A stretch of 64,000 nt of DNA from Marinobacter sp. F4218 (lineage in GTDB: Bacteria > Pseudomonadota > Gammaproteobacteria > Pseudomonadales > Oleiphilaceae): contig NZ_JAHZIL010000002.1 in the NCBI RefSeq assembly GCF_019443085.1, forward strand, positions 124,001-188,000. Direction: 5' to 3'. Below, piece after piece: positions 1-7,750 of this stretch; position 1 is the first letter of the stretch, and each line of letters starts with the position of its first letter. A program made the translations under genes and the position numbers. The notes beneath the pieces are model-generated. The model made no database searches and was not told where the DNA came from. It worked only from the letters and a program-made list of their open reading frames with translations.

Positions 1-864
1 GGTGGTCGCGGCCTTGTACTGTGGAATGGCCTGCAAGCGCACCCAGGCTTCCGTAATGATTCCCAGGGTTCCCTCGGAGCCGAGGATTAGTCGTTCCTCG
101 CTGGGGCCGGCACCACTGCCGGGTAGGCGGCGGGTTTGCATGGTACCTTCGGGAGTGACCAGGCGGATCGATTCAACAAACTCGTCGATGTGAGTGTATT
201 GCGTCGCGTAGTGCCCGCCCGCGCGGGTGGCGATCCATCCCCCGAGTGTCGAGAATTCAAAGCTTTGGGGAAAATGCCTCAGGGTCAGGCCAAAAGGCTT
301 CAGCTGCCGTTCGAGGTCGGGGCCATAGGTGCCGGCCTGGATGCGGGCACATCGAGAAACCTCGTCTACCTCCAGTACCTGGTTGAAGTTCAGCATGTTT
401 ACGGAGATCACGCCGTTGCTCTGATCCCTCGGTGGAGGCTCAATTCCACCTACCACACTTGATCCGCCCCCATAGGGAATTACATGAATCCCTTCCTGTT
501 TGGCGAACCGGAACAGCTCGGCCAGTTGCCCGTCGGTGCCAGGAAAGGCAACGTAATCCGGAGGGTTGTCAAACTGCAGGTGTGTCGCTCGCCAGGAATC
601 CCGGAAAGATTTGCCAAAGCAATGGTGAAGACGAATTTCCTTGTCGCTGGTCAGCCATTCGGCGAATGCCGCTGGAAGCACAAATCTTGGCTCAGGAAGC
701 TCAATGGCTTGAGTGTCTGGCAATTCCAGAGGAGGGCTGGCACAGATTCCACTATATTGCTCCAGGAACGTGGTGAAAGCATCGACCATTGGGGTGGGAA
801 CCGGGCTGGCCTGGTTTCCCCAACCCCAGTACCTGCGCTTCAGAAAGTCCTCGATTGTTCTCAT
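1..864 (-). CDS. FAD-linked oxidase, alkylglycerone-phosphate synthase-like (partial)
   Basis: The gene runs off the left edge, so only its N-terminal 288 codons are present. The start is an ATG at 864 and the protein begins MRTIEDFLKRRYWGWGNQ. The RYWGWG opening followed by a PCMH-type FAD-binding domain resembles alkyldihydroxyacetonephosphate synthase-like oxidases. The FAD pyrophosphate loop reads PYGGGSSVVGG, followed by SFEFSTLGGWIATRAGGHYA and ILGSEGTLGIITEAWVRL, all typical of the p-cresol methylhydroxylase/vanillyl-alcohol-oxidase superfamily. The C-terminal substrate domain is outside the window, so ether-lipid synthase and other FAD-dependent hydroxyacid oxidases cannot be separated. 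It lies 87 bp downstream of the racemase gene on the same strand and may be cotranscribed with it. Confidence 0.8.
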   Translation of the reverse strand, partial: MRTIEDFLKRRYWGWGNQASPVPTPMVDAFTTFLEQYSGICASPPLELPDTQAIELPEPRFVLPAAFAEWLTSDKEIRLHHCFGKSFRDSWRATHLQFDNPPDYVAFPGTDGQLAELFRFAKQEGIHVIPYGGGSSVVGGIEPPPRDQSNGVISVNMLNFNQVLEVDEVSRCARIQAGTYGPDLERQLKPFGLTLRHFPQSFEFSTLGGWIATRAGGHYATQYTHIDEFVESIRLVTPEGTMQTRRLPGSGAGPSEERLILGSEGTLGIITEAWVRLQAIPQYKAATT

Positions 865-951
865 TGGCGGCGCTGCCCCTCGGCAAAGAATCGGTTGCAG
901 GGCAGTATGGAACAGAACCTCTGAGCGTGCATTCAATGGCGTCCGGCTGGC

Positions 952-1653
952 CTAATTTGGTGACGCCCGAAGGGCCTCCTCCACCGCCTGTTCGGCGTGG
1001 ATGACCGTGGTGTCGTAAAGCGGAACGGGCGTATCCGATTGCTGAATCAGCAGGCCGATCTCGGTACATCCAAGAATGACGGCTTGGGCGCCCCGTGCGG
1101 ACAGGGATTCCACGATTTCCAGGTAACTTGTCCTGGAGGAGGAACGGATCGTGCCCTGGCATAATTCCTGGTAAATGACCTGGTGAACCCTTTCGCGCTG
1201 GACCTCATCCGGTATCAGAACCTCAATGTCCGCCTTTTCCAGGCGTTCCTGGTAAAATTCCTGCTCCATCGTAAACCGGGTGCCGAGGAGGCCGACCCGG
1301 GTAACTCCGTCCCGCTGTAAAACCCTGGCTGTTGCATCCGCGATATGGAGAAGCGGCATGTGTATCGACCCTTCGATCTGCGGAGCCACCTTGTGCATGG
1401 TGTTCGTGCCAATGACCAGAAAATCCGCGCCTGCGCATTCAAGTGAACGGGCGGCCGCGGAGAGGATCTCTGCCATCCTATCCCAGTTTCCCTGGTGCTG
1501 AAGTGCCTCGATCTCTGCGAAATCGACGCTGTATAAAATGACTTTTGCGGAGTGCAGGCCGCCAAGTCGCGCTCTTACTTGTTGATTGATACTTCGGTAA
1601 TAGCTCTGGGAAGATTCCCAGCTCATACCGCCCAGCAGGCCAATGGTTTTCAT
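952..1653 (-). CDS. Aspartate/glutamate racemase family protein (YgeA-like)
   Basis: This 233-residue protein begins MKTIGLLGGMSWESSQSYY, the signature start of the Asp/Glu/hydantoin racemase family. PLP-independent racemases of this fold use two residues on opposite faces of the substrate. Here the first-lobe motif is GTNTMHK and the second-lobe motif is GCTEIGL, so one catalytic position is Thr and the other Cys. That matches the Thr/Cys arrangement described for the E. coli YgeA subgroup and differs from the Cys/Cys pair of classical aspartate racemases. LHSAKVILYSVDFAEIE and LHIADATA also match YgeA. The length is normal. It is 15 bp downstream of the SDR gene, so the two are probably cotranscribed. 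The substrate cannot be read from the sequence. Confidence 0.88.
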   Translation of the reverse strand: MKTIGLLGGMSWESSQSYYRSINQQVRARLGGLHSAKVILYSVDFAEIEALQHQGNWDRMAEILSAAARSLECAGADFLVIGTNTMHKVAPQIEGSIHMPLLHIADATARVLQRDGVTRVGLLGTRFTMEQEFYQERLEKADIEVLIPDEVQRERVHQVIYQELCQGTIRSSSRTSYLEIVESLSARGAQAVILGCTEIGLLIQQSDTPVPLYDTTVIHAEQAVEEALRASPN

Positions 1654-1668
1654 CCGATTCGGTTCCCT

Positions 1669-2400
1669 TTATCGTCCCCCGGCTACATCGATAAATGATC
1701 CGGTCACATAGGATGCTTCATCCGATAAAAGCCAGCAAATTGCGTTGGCGACCTCTTCCGAAGTGCCTCCACGTTTCAGGGGAATGCCCGGTGCCAGTCG
1801 TTCCACGCGACCAGGTTCGCCGCCCGTGGCGTGAATATCGGTGTGAATGAACCCCGGCCGCACGGCATTCACCCGAATGCCACGGGTGGCCGCTTCCACG
1901 GACAACCCCTTGGTCAGGGTATCCACGGCGCCTTTCGAAGCTGCGTAATCAATATATTCAAAAGGCGAGCCGGTTTTCGAGGCCAGGGAGGAGACGTTCA
2001 CAATGGAGCCACCGTCGGTCATCCGTCGCATGGCCTCCCTGGAACACAGAAAGCAGCCGGTTACATTCGTCGCCATCACTTTGCTGAATCGTTCTACCTC
2101 CATATCGGCCAGCGTGGACTGGGTAAACAGGATGCCAACGTTGTTCACCAGCGCGGTTACCGGCCCGTAGGCCTGTTCAGTGGCATCAAAGAGGGCGATC
2201 ACATCCTGCTCGTTGCTGACATCGCCCCGGCAGGCGAAGGCCTGACCGCCAGCGCCAATGATCTCGGACACCAGAGCCTCGGCCAGTGTCTGGCTGGAAA
2301 GGTAGTTGATACAAAGCGCGTAGCCCCGGGCCGACAACTGCCTTGCGGTGGCAGCACCGATGCCGCGGCTGGCACCTGTGACAATCGCGACTTTGACCAT
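1669..2400 (-). CDS. SDR family NAD(P)-dependent oxidoreductase
   Basis: This is a 243-residue classical short-chain dehydrogenase/reductase starting MVKVAIVTGASRGIGAAT. The TGASRGIG glycine motif binds the dinucleotide, NNVG is the conserved structural Asn motif, and the active site is visible as NVSSLAS followed by DYAASKGA (catalytic Ser, Tyr and Lys). The C-terminal GSFIDVAGGR is typical of FabG/glucose-dehydrogenase-like members. I chose the ATG at 2400 because AAAGGA lies at a proper distance upstream; a longer reading frame to 2460 has no such support. The substrate is unknown. The adjoining racemase suggests an amino- or hydroxy-acid route, which is only inference. Confidence 0.88.
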   Translation of the reverse strand: MVKVAIVTGASRGIGAATARQLSARGYALCINYLSSQTLAEALVSEIIGAGGQAFACRGDVSNEQDVIALFDATEQAYGPVTALVNNVGILFTQSTLADMEVERFSKVMATNVTGCFLCSREAMRRMTDGGSIVNVSSLASKTGSPFEYIDYAASKGAVDTLTKGLSVEAATRGIRVNAVRPGFIHTDIHATGGEPGRVERLAPGIPLKRGGTSEEVANAICWLLSDEASYVTGSFIDVAGGR

Positions 2401-2559
2401 GCAGTCCTTTTCCTTCACGGGATAACCCATTGCAATCATTGTAGACGTTTGGTCGCGCACCTGAGCGGCGAAGAAGGTCAGCCGACAAACTGGTCCTTCA
2501 GAGCGGGACTAATTGATTAACCGGACACCAATGAAACTGCGGAATCCGAGTTATCGCCA

Positions 2560-2592
2560 CAAACAAAAAAGCCCGGAGTTCTCACTCCGGGC
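2560..2592 (-). terminator. Rho-independent terminator of nrdJab
   Basis: A perfect 9-bp stem GCCCGGAGT/ACTCCGGGC at 2571-2592 with a short loop is followed on the minus strand by TTTTTTGTTTG. It lies 25 bp beyond the nrdJb stop codon and is correctly oriented to end the nrdJa-nrdJb transcript. Confidence 0.9.
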
Positions 2593-2616
2593 TCTTGATT
2601 CAGTCGTCGATCAGGT

Positions 2617-3315
2617 TCAGCCGCACTTACTGTCGCCGCAGGAGAGACAGGTTGCGCAGCCGTCCATCACGATCACCGCCTTGGTGCTGCACTTGCCGCA
2701 CATGGTGGCATTGGCCGGGTAATCGCTGGCCTTGTCGTCATTCGTCGCCGTGGTGTGGCTGGCTTCGAACTCGGCACGCTTTTCGGCGAGGATGCGCTTG
2801 GTGGTTTCGCTCATTTCCTCACTTTCCAACAGACCGATGGCCTTCAGGTGCTTCTCAATCACCGCGCCAATTTCGGCAACCAGCGAGGGCATGAACACGC
2901 CACCTTTCTTGAAGTAGCCGCCATTCGGGTCATAGACCGAGCGAAGCTCTTCCACCAGAAAAGTAACGTCGCCACCCTTGCGGAAAACGGCGGAGATGAC
3001 GCGGGTGAGGGCGATCACCCACTGGAAGTGTTCCATCGATTTGGAATTGATGAACACTTCATACGGTTGCCGACTTTCGTGGTCGGTACCTTCATTGAGC
3101 AGGATGTCGTTGATGGTGATGTACATCGCGTGCTCGGCCACCGGTGGCTTGATTTTGTAGGTGGTGCCCAGCAGGAAATCGGGCCGTTCGATGTATTCGT
3201 TCATCTGAACGGGTGTGTTTTCCGGCTTCGGTGCCACTGCTGCTTCCGAGGTGGCTTCCGGGTCGGCTTTCTTTACGCGGTAGCCGACGATTTTGTTGCT
3301 GATCTTGACTGTCAT
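2617..3315 (-). CDS. nrdJb: Class II ribonucleotide reductase subunit NrdJb
   Basis: A 232-residue protein that starts MTVKISNKIVGYRVKK, with AGGA upstream of the ATG at 3315. It corresponds to the separately encoded C-terminal part of adenosylcobalamin-dependent ribonucleotide reductase found in Pseudomonas and relatives (TSCPD-type region). GTTYKIKPP and AMYITINDI belong to that fold. The last 30 residues carry seven cysteines in MCGKC, GCATCLSCG and SKCG. In this family the tail cysteines relay reducing equivalents to the active-site disulfide of the large subunit. The gene sits 28 bp after nrdJa, as expected for two chains needed in equal amounts. Confidence 0.9.
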   Translation of the reverse strand: MTVKISNKIVGYRVKKADPEATSEAAVAPKPENTPVQMNEYIERPDFLLGTTYKIKPPVAEHAMYITINDILLNEGTDHESRQPYEVFINSKSMEHFQWVIALTRVISAVFRKGGDVTFLVEELRSVYDPNGGYFKKGGVFMPSLVAEIGAVIEKHLKAIGLLESEEMSETTKRILAEKRAEFEASHTTATNDDKASDYPANATMCGKCSTKAVIVMDGCATCLSCGDSKCG

Positions 3316-3343
3316 GTTCGTTGTCCTGTGTCGGGTTCCCGGA

Positions 3344-5482
3344 TCAATACTTGCCGTAAGTGCCTTCTTTGAGCGCGTCAAACAGGTTGGCAGCGTTGTG
3401 GATTTCGCCATCGTACTCGACCTGTTCGTTACCCTTCAGCGTCACCTTGCTGCCGTCGTCCAGAGTGAACTCGTACAACGTGTTCTCCAGATCTTTCTCC
3501 TTCACCAGTACACCCTGGAACGCCTCCGGGTTGAAGCGGAACGTGGTGCACCCCTTCAGCCCCTTGTCGTAGGCGTACAGGTAAATACCCTTGAAATCGC
3601 GGTAATCAAAGTCTGTAGGAACATTGGCCGTTTTGGAAATCGAGGAATCTACCCATTTCTGGGCGGCTGCCTGGATGTCTACATGCTGTGCCGGTGTCAC
3701 ATCGTCCGATGTGGTGAAGTAGGACGGCAGTTTCTTGTCTTCATCATCGGAGAACGGCATGGCGCCCGGATTGACCAGATGGCGGTAGGCCAGCAGCTCG
3801 AATGAGAAGACGTCAACTTTTTCCTTGGTCTTCCGGCCTTCCCGGATAATGTTGCGGGCGTAGTGGTGCGAGAAACTCGGCTCGATGCCGTTGCTGGCGT
3901 TATTGGCCAGTGACAGGCTGATGGTGCCGGTTGGCGCAATGGAAGTATGGTGGGTGAAGCGTCCACCTTTCTCCGCCAGCTCTTCTACCAGTTTCGGATC
4001 CACGGCGGCAATCTGCTGCATGTACTTGCTGTACTTGGCGTGCAGTACGCGGCCCTTGAGCTTGTCGCCGAGTTTGTAGCCATCTTTGGACAGCTGCGGG
4101 CATTTGCCCAGCATCTTCGGGGTGACCTCGAACTCGTCGTCCATGATCGGTGCTACGCCTTTTTCTTCGGCGAGAGCCAGGGACTGACGCCAGCCTTCAA
4201 CCGCCATTTCGCGAACGACATCCTCGGTAAACTGAACGGATTGTTCAGAACCATAAGGCATGCGCAGCATCGCGAGGGTAGATCCCAGGCCCAGGATACC
4301 CATGCCGTGTCGGCGCTTGTAGGTGATTTCATGGCGCTGTTCTTCGAGGGGCAGGCCATTAATCTCCACTACGTTATCGAGCATGCGGGTGAAGATGGCC
4401 ACGACTTTGCGGTACTTCTCGTAGTTGAAGCTGGCCTTGTCGGTGAACGGGTAATCCACGAACATGGTCAGGTTCACGGAACCCAGCAGACAGCTGCCGT
4501 AAGGGGGCAGGGGTTGCTCGCCGCAGGGGTTGGTGGCGCGGATGTCCTCACAGAACCAGTTATTGTTCATCTGGTTGACCTTGTCGATCAGGATGAAGCC
4601 CGGCTCTGCGTAGTCATAGGTGCTGGTCATGATGGTGTCCCAGATGAACTGGGCTTTCAGGGTACGGTAGATGCGGCAGGCCACTTTGCCCTCATCGTTA
4701 ATTACGTAGCCCTTCTGCACCGGGAAGTCACGGTAGACGAACTGGCTTTCATCGCTCAGGTCAAGCTCTTCGTCTTCAACTTCCTTCTGGGTAACAGGGA
4801 AAGACAGGTGCCAGTCGTCCCCGTTGCGTACGGCTTCGATGAAGTCTTCGGTGATCAGCAGCGACAGGTTGAACTGGCGCAGGCGACCGTCTTCACGCTT
4901 GGCCTGGATGAAGTCAATTACGTCGGGATGGTGCACGTCGAAGGTGGCCATCTGGGCACCGCGGCGACCACCGGCAGAGGACACGGTGAAGCACATGCGG
5001 TCGAAGATATCCATGAACGACAGCGGGCCCGAGGTGGTGGCACCGGCGCCGGCGACGTAGGCTCCCTTCGGGCGCAGGGTAGAGAATTCATAACCAATGC
5101 CGCAACCGGCTTTGAGGGTCAGGCCGGCTTCGTGGTTCTTTTCCAGGATGTCGTTCATGGAGTCTTGAACGGTGCCGGAAACGGTGCAGTTAATGGTGGA
5201 GGTTGCCGGCTTGTGCGCTTCGGCTCCAGCATTCGAGGTAATGCGGCCGGCGGGGATTGCGCCGTGCTGCAAAGCCCAGATAAAGTCCTTCATGTGCTTG
5301 TTGCGCACGGACTTGTTTTCGACTTCAGACAGGGCCTTGGCTACGCGTTCGTACGTAGCGTTGATGTCCTTGTCGACGGGCTCGCCAGTCTTGGTTTTCA
5401 GCTGATATTTGCTGTTCCAGATGTCGAGCGAAGCTTCCTGCATCGGAATTGTAGTAACCACTGCCTGTGCCTTCGCGTTCAT
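3344..5482 (-). CDS. nrdJa: Adenosylcobalamin-dependent ribonucleoside-diphosphate reductase, large subunit NrdJa
   Basis: Using the ATG at 5482, this 712-residue protein is the catalytic subunit of the oxygen-tolerant, B12-dependent class II reductase. It converts ribonucleotides to deoxyribonucleotides for DNA synthesis. Cys99 (STINCTVSG) and Cys320 (NPCGEQPLPPYGSC) match the conserved redox and thiyl-radical cysteines. APTGTISL and FDVHHPDVIDFI are further family motifs. The start at 5482 is preceded by GAGGGTGG at good spacing. An in-frame ATG at 5527 has its purine run directly against the start codon and is less likely. The reading frame stays open to 5830 through non-conserved sequence that I treat as leader. 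Confidence 0.92.
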   Translation of the reverse strand: MNAKAQAVVTTIPMQEASLDIWNSKYQLKTKTGEPVDKDINATYERVAKALSEVENKSVRNKHMKDFIWALQHGAIPAGRITSNAGAEAHKPATSTINCTVSGTVQDSMNDILEKNHEAGLTLKAGCGIGYEFSTLRPKGAYVAGAGATTSGPLSFMDIFDRMCFTVSSAGGRRGAQMATFDVHHPDVIDFIQAKREDGRLRQFNLSLLITEDFIEAVRNGDDWHLSFPVTQKEVEDEELDLSDESQFVYRDFPVQKGYVINDEGKVACRIYRTLKAQFIWDTIMTSTYDYAEPGFILIDKVNQMNNNWFCEDIRATNPCGEQPLPPYGSCLLGSVNLTMFVDYPFTDKASFNYEKYRKVVAIFTRMLDNVVEINGLPLEEQRHEITYKRRHGMGILGLGSTLAMLRMPYGSEQSVQFTEDVVREMAVEGWRQSLALAEEKGVAPIMDDEFEVTPKMLGKCPQLSKDGYKLGDKLKGRVLHAKYSKYMQQIAAVDPKLVEELAEKGGRFTHHTSIAPTGTISLSLANNASNGIEPSFSHHYARNIIREGRKTKEKVDVFSFELLAYRHLVNPGAMPFSDDEDKKLPSYFTTSDDVTPAQHVDIQAAAQKWVDSSISKTANVPTDFDYRDFKGIYLYAYDKGLKGCTTFRFNPEAFQGVLVKEKDLENTLYEFTLDDGSKVTLKGNEQVEYDGEIHNAANLFDALKEGTYGKY

Positions 5483-5594
5483 TGCCACCCTCGGTATTCC
5501 CAGTATGTCTTCTTTTGACAGCGCCATCCCTAATGACAGCGCTGCACCCCTTGAATTTCCTAATGCCCGGTCTTGACTCCCGGCGCGTTGATGA

Positions 5595-5610
5595 CCACTA
5601 CATGTGGTGG
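5595..5610. promoter_or_regulatory. Weak NrdR-box-like palindrome
   Basis: CCACTACATGTGGTGG shares the CTACATGT core with the stronger site at 5895 but deviates in the flanks from the acaCwAtATaTwGtgt consensus known for NrdR boxes. It lies about 110 bp upstream of the chosen nrdJa start. It could be a third operator or chance. Confidence 0.35.
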
Positions 5611-5729
5611 CAGCTTGGGAAGCTTTAACGCACCCGGATATTCCGGTTCTTTCTTTGGATCGTTGTTGTCGGCCTGGCTTGAAGCCGTTTTGGGCTTCGC
5701 CTGGCGGCGAGTGACCTTGGAAGTCTTTG

Positions 5730-5745
5730 ACCCTATATATAGGCT
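5730..5745. promoter_or_regulatory. Candidate NrdR box
   Basis: ACCCTATATATAGGCT contains the perfect palindromic core CTATATATAG of the NrdR consensus (acaCwAtATaTwGtgt). NrdR represses ribonucleotide reductase operons when bound to dATP/ATP. The site lies about 250 bp upstream of the nrdJa start in the leader region. Confidence 0.55.
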
Positions 5746-5894
5746 TATTTTTCGAAAAGTATAACAGGATATAGTGGTATGTGAACAAGAACGCAACTAT
5801 TGATTGAAGGGATGGCGCAAAGAAAATCAATCGACTGCTGGTTGCAAGTCTGAAAATCTCTGTAAATCGAGAGCTTGCCCGTGACTATTCATGA

Positions 5895-5910
5895 ACACTA
5901 CATGTTGTGT
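5895..5910. promoter_or_regulatory. Candidate NrdR box
   Basis: ACACTACATGTTGTGT agrees with the NrdR-box consensus acaCwAtATaTwGtgt at 14 of 16 positions, including both outer ACAC/GTGT arms. It lies about 410 bp upstream of nrdJa and 160 bp upstream of the divergent gene at 6069, so it could affect either. Confidence 0.6.
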
Positions 5911-6068
5911 TCAAAAAATATCCGGATTAGCCCTCATATGGTTGTAAACAGCAACCAATTTGTGACACCTGCACGTACCCCGAGACAACGTGTCGCTAGA
6001 GTATGGGGGTGGTGTCGAACAATGCAGTGGCCCACAGGAAGTGATAACTAATATAAAAGGAACGAACG

Positions 6069-6881
6069 ATGAAAGGCCTGAAACCTACCTTGCTAGCGCT
6101 GTGCGTTGCAGGTGTCCAACCTGCAGCCATGGCGGAGATCCAGATGCTGGATGATTCCGTGATGGGAAATATCACCGGTCAGGCCGGTGTCACCATCGAA
6201 CTTGAAACCAAACTGAATATCGATCGCTTCATCTATACTGATGAAGGCTCGTTGGAGATCAATGACATTTTCGTCGGCGGCACCAACCGAACCGATCTGT
6301 TCTCCGAAATGCGTTTGAATCTGACAGGTCGAGCAGCGAACACCTTGCTGGATAATATACGCATTGATATTGATGTCATGTCTGATGGGGACGCCATTAT
6401 CAATTTCCAGCCACAGGATCTTGCTTTCATCGATCTGGGCGTGAGAACTGGAGCCTGGAATCTGGTCAGTCAGACGGACAGCACCACAATCATGGATAAC
6501 TTCAGGATGGATGCGCTGATCGGTTCGGGGACGATTTCAGTCGATACAGCAACCGACGAACTCAATTTCATCACCGACATTGCTATCGATGATATGGATT
6601 TCGACGTACCATTTCTGGCCCTTGGAATTCGGGATTTTGAGCTGACCGGTTCCGGGTATGACCTGAGGGCGCCCCGGGCGCTGGATCTTTTTGCCAGAGT
6701 GGATATGGATATCTATAAGGCGCCTAACAGCGCTGGTGTGGATAGTCTTGCGGTGGATCTGAACACCTTCGAGGCGGATATTCGCATTGGTGGTGTGATT
6801 GTGGGCGGCACATCGATTGGCTCCCTTGCACTGGATAACCTGGCGATAAGCAACACTGCGATGCGAATCTACGGTCACTGA
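6069..6881 (+). CDS. Secreted protein of unknown function (DUF6160-like)
   Basis: This 270-residue protein begins with a signal peptide (MKGLKPTLLALCVAGVQPAA, cleavage likely near AMA-EIQ). Just after it comes QMLDDSVMGNITGQAGVTIE. A D/E-rich LDDxxMxxITGQAG segment at the mature N-terminus recurs in exported proteins annotated as DUF6160 or putative pilus-system proteins in marine gammaproteobacteria and Acinetobacter. The rest is a run of short alternating hydrophobic and Asp/Thr/Gly-rich segments that suggests an all-beta fold. There are no cysteines in the mature part and no catalytic motif that I recognise. AAAAGGA upstream of ATG 6069 supports the start. It stands alone, ended by its own terminator. 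The family assignment is from memory of the motif. Confidence 0.75.
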   Translation: MKGLKPTLLALCVAGVQPAAMAEIQMLDDSVMGNITGQAGVTIELETKLNIDRFIYTDEGSLEINDIFVGGTNRTDLFSEMRLNLTGRAANTLLDNIRIDIDVMSDGDAIINFQPQDLAFIDLGVRTGAWNLVSQTDSTTIMDNFRMDALIGSGTISVDTATDELNFITDIAIDDMDFDVPFLALGIRDFELTGSGYDLRAPRALDLFARVDMDIYKAPNSAGVDSLAVDLNTFEADIRIGGVIVGGTSIGSLALDNLAISNTAMRIYGH

Positions 6882-6903
6882 TCGAGCTTCAATCAAGTGC
6901 AAT

Positions 6904-6930
6904 AAAAAGCGGGGCTTCGCCCCGCTTTTT
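6904..6930. terminator. Bidirectional rho-independent terminator
   Basis: AAAAAGCGGGG-CTTC-CCCCGCTTTTT forms a perfect stem with A and T runs on both sides. It sits between the convergent genes ending at 6881 (plus) and 6947 (minus) and can end both transcripts. Confidence 0.93.
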
Positions 6931-6946
6931 ATTGGGTATTGCTGGC

Positions 6947-7741
6947 TTAGCCCAACAGTAGACTGTCGTCGTCCACTTCCAAGCCACGCTGTTTCTCGAA
7001 CAACCCGAGCAGATCCTTTACCTCGAGACCTTCCCGTTCCTTGCCAGCAATATCGAACACCACCTGACCCTGGTGGAGCATGACGGTGCGGCTACCGACT
7101 TCCAGAGCCTGTTTCATGCTGTGGGTAACCATCAGCGCCGTCAGTTTCTGTTCTTCGATGATCTGGGTAGTCAATTCCAGTACAAATGCCGCAGTTTTCG
7201 GGTCGAGAGCGGCAGTATGTTCATCCAGGAGCAGGATGCTCGATGGCGTCAGGCTCGCCATCAGTAGGCTGACGGCCTGGCGTTGGCCGCCGGAGAGTAG
7301 CCCCATCTTGTCACCCAAACGGCTTTCCAGACCCAGCTTCAGTGAGGCCAGGCTCTCGCGAAACTGGTCCAGGTACTGCCGCTTGACCGCCGCACTCAGG
7401 CCGCGGCGCTGGCCTCGTTTGATGGCCAGTGCCAGGTTTTCCTCAATGGACAGGGCCTCGCAGGTTCCGGCCAGAGGGTCCTGGAATACCCTGGCGACAC
7501 GGCCCGCGCGTTTGTGGGTCGGTAGTTTGGTGACATCGACGTTGTCGACGATGATCTCACCACTGTCCACCAGAACCTCACCCGAGAGGGCGTTCAGGAA
7601 GGTAGACTTGCCGGCACCATTACTGCCAATGACGGTAACGAATTCACCCTGGTTAACCGTCAGGCTCATGCCCCGGAGTGCGGGGTTCTCCAGAGGCGTT
7701 CCCTTGCCAAAGGTCAGTCGAAGATCGCTTGCACTGATCAT
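6947..7741 (-). CDS. ABC transporter ATP-binding protein (TrpXYZ/PF04392-associated importer)
   Basis: This 264-residue cytoplasmic ATPase has Walker A GSNGAGKST, Q-loop FQDP, signature LSGGQRQAVSLLMA, Walker B ILLLDE and a switch histidine in MVTHS. The DEHTAALDP version of the Walker B/D-loop is characteristic of ATPases paired with ABC_sub_bind (PF04392) binding proteins. It is the last gene of a three-gene minus-strand operon, 9 bp after the permease gene. The substrate is not readable from the ATPase. Tryptophan or other aromatic amino acids are imported by some relatives, which is family knowledge rather than evidence here. Confidence 0.92.
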   Translation of the reverse strand: MISASDLRLTFGKGTPLENPALRGMSLTVNQGEFVTVIGSNGAGKSTFLNALSGEVLVDSGEIIVDNVDVTKLPTHKRAGRVARVFQDPLAGTCEALSIEENLALAIKRGQRRGLSAAVKRQYLDQFRESLASLKLGLESRLGDKMGLLSGGQRQAVSLLMASLTPSSILLLDEHTAALDPKTAAFVLELTTQIIEEQKLTALMVTHSMKQALEVGSRTVMLHQGQVVFDIAGKEREGLEVKDLLGLFEKQRGLEVDDDSLLLG

Positions 7742-7750
7742 GTCGCCTCC

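Larger units (their letters stand above)
5483..6068. other. 586-bp intergenic region between nrdJa and the 6.1-kb secreted-protein gene
   Basis: This long divergent region holds three palindromes of the NrdR-box type, listed separately. On the minus strand a reading frame ending at 5560 (VVVINAPGVKTGH end, Lys/Pro-rich body) looks somewhat protein-like from about 5730 down, but it has no convincing start codon or ribosome binding site and one palindrome lies inside it. I therefore do not call it a gene. The nearest candidate ribosome binding site for the plus-strand gene is the AAAAGGAACG just before 6069. I could not identify confident -35/-10 boxes for either gene. Confidence 0.5.

Noticed and set aside
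3947-5518. 523-codon open frame on the plus strand opposite nrdJa
   Set aside because: It lies wholly antisense to a gene with clear NrdJa motifs. Its composition (runs of Gly, Val, His) is what a mirrored high-GC gene gives, and no domain is seen.
5483-5830. N-terminal extension of nrdJa to 5830
   Set aside because: The extra 116 codons are not like any NrdJa N-terminus, would overlap the candidate NrdR box at 5730, and good translation signals lie at 5482.
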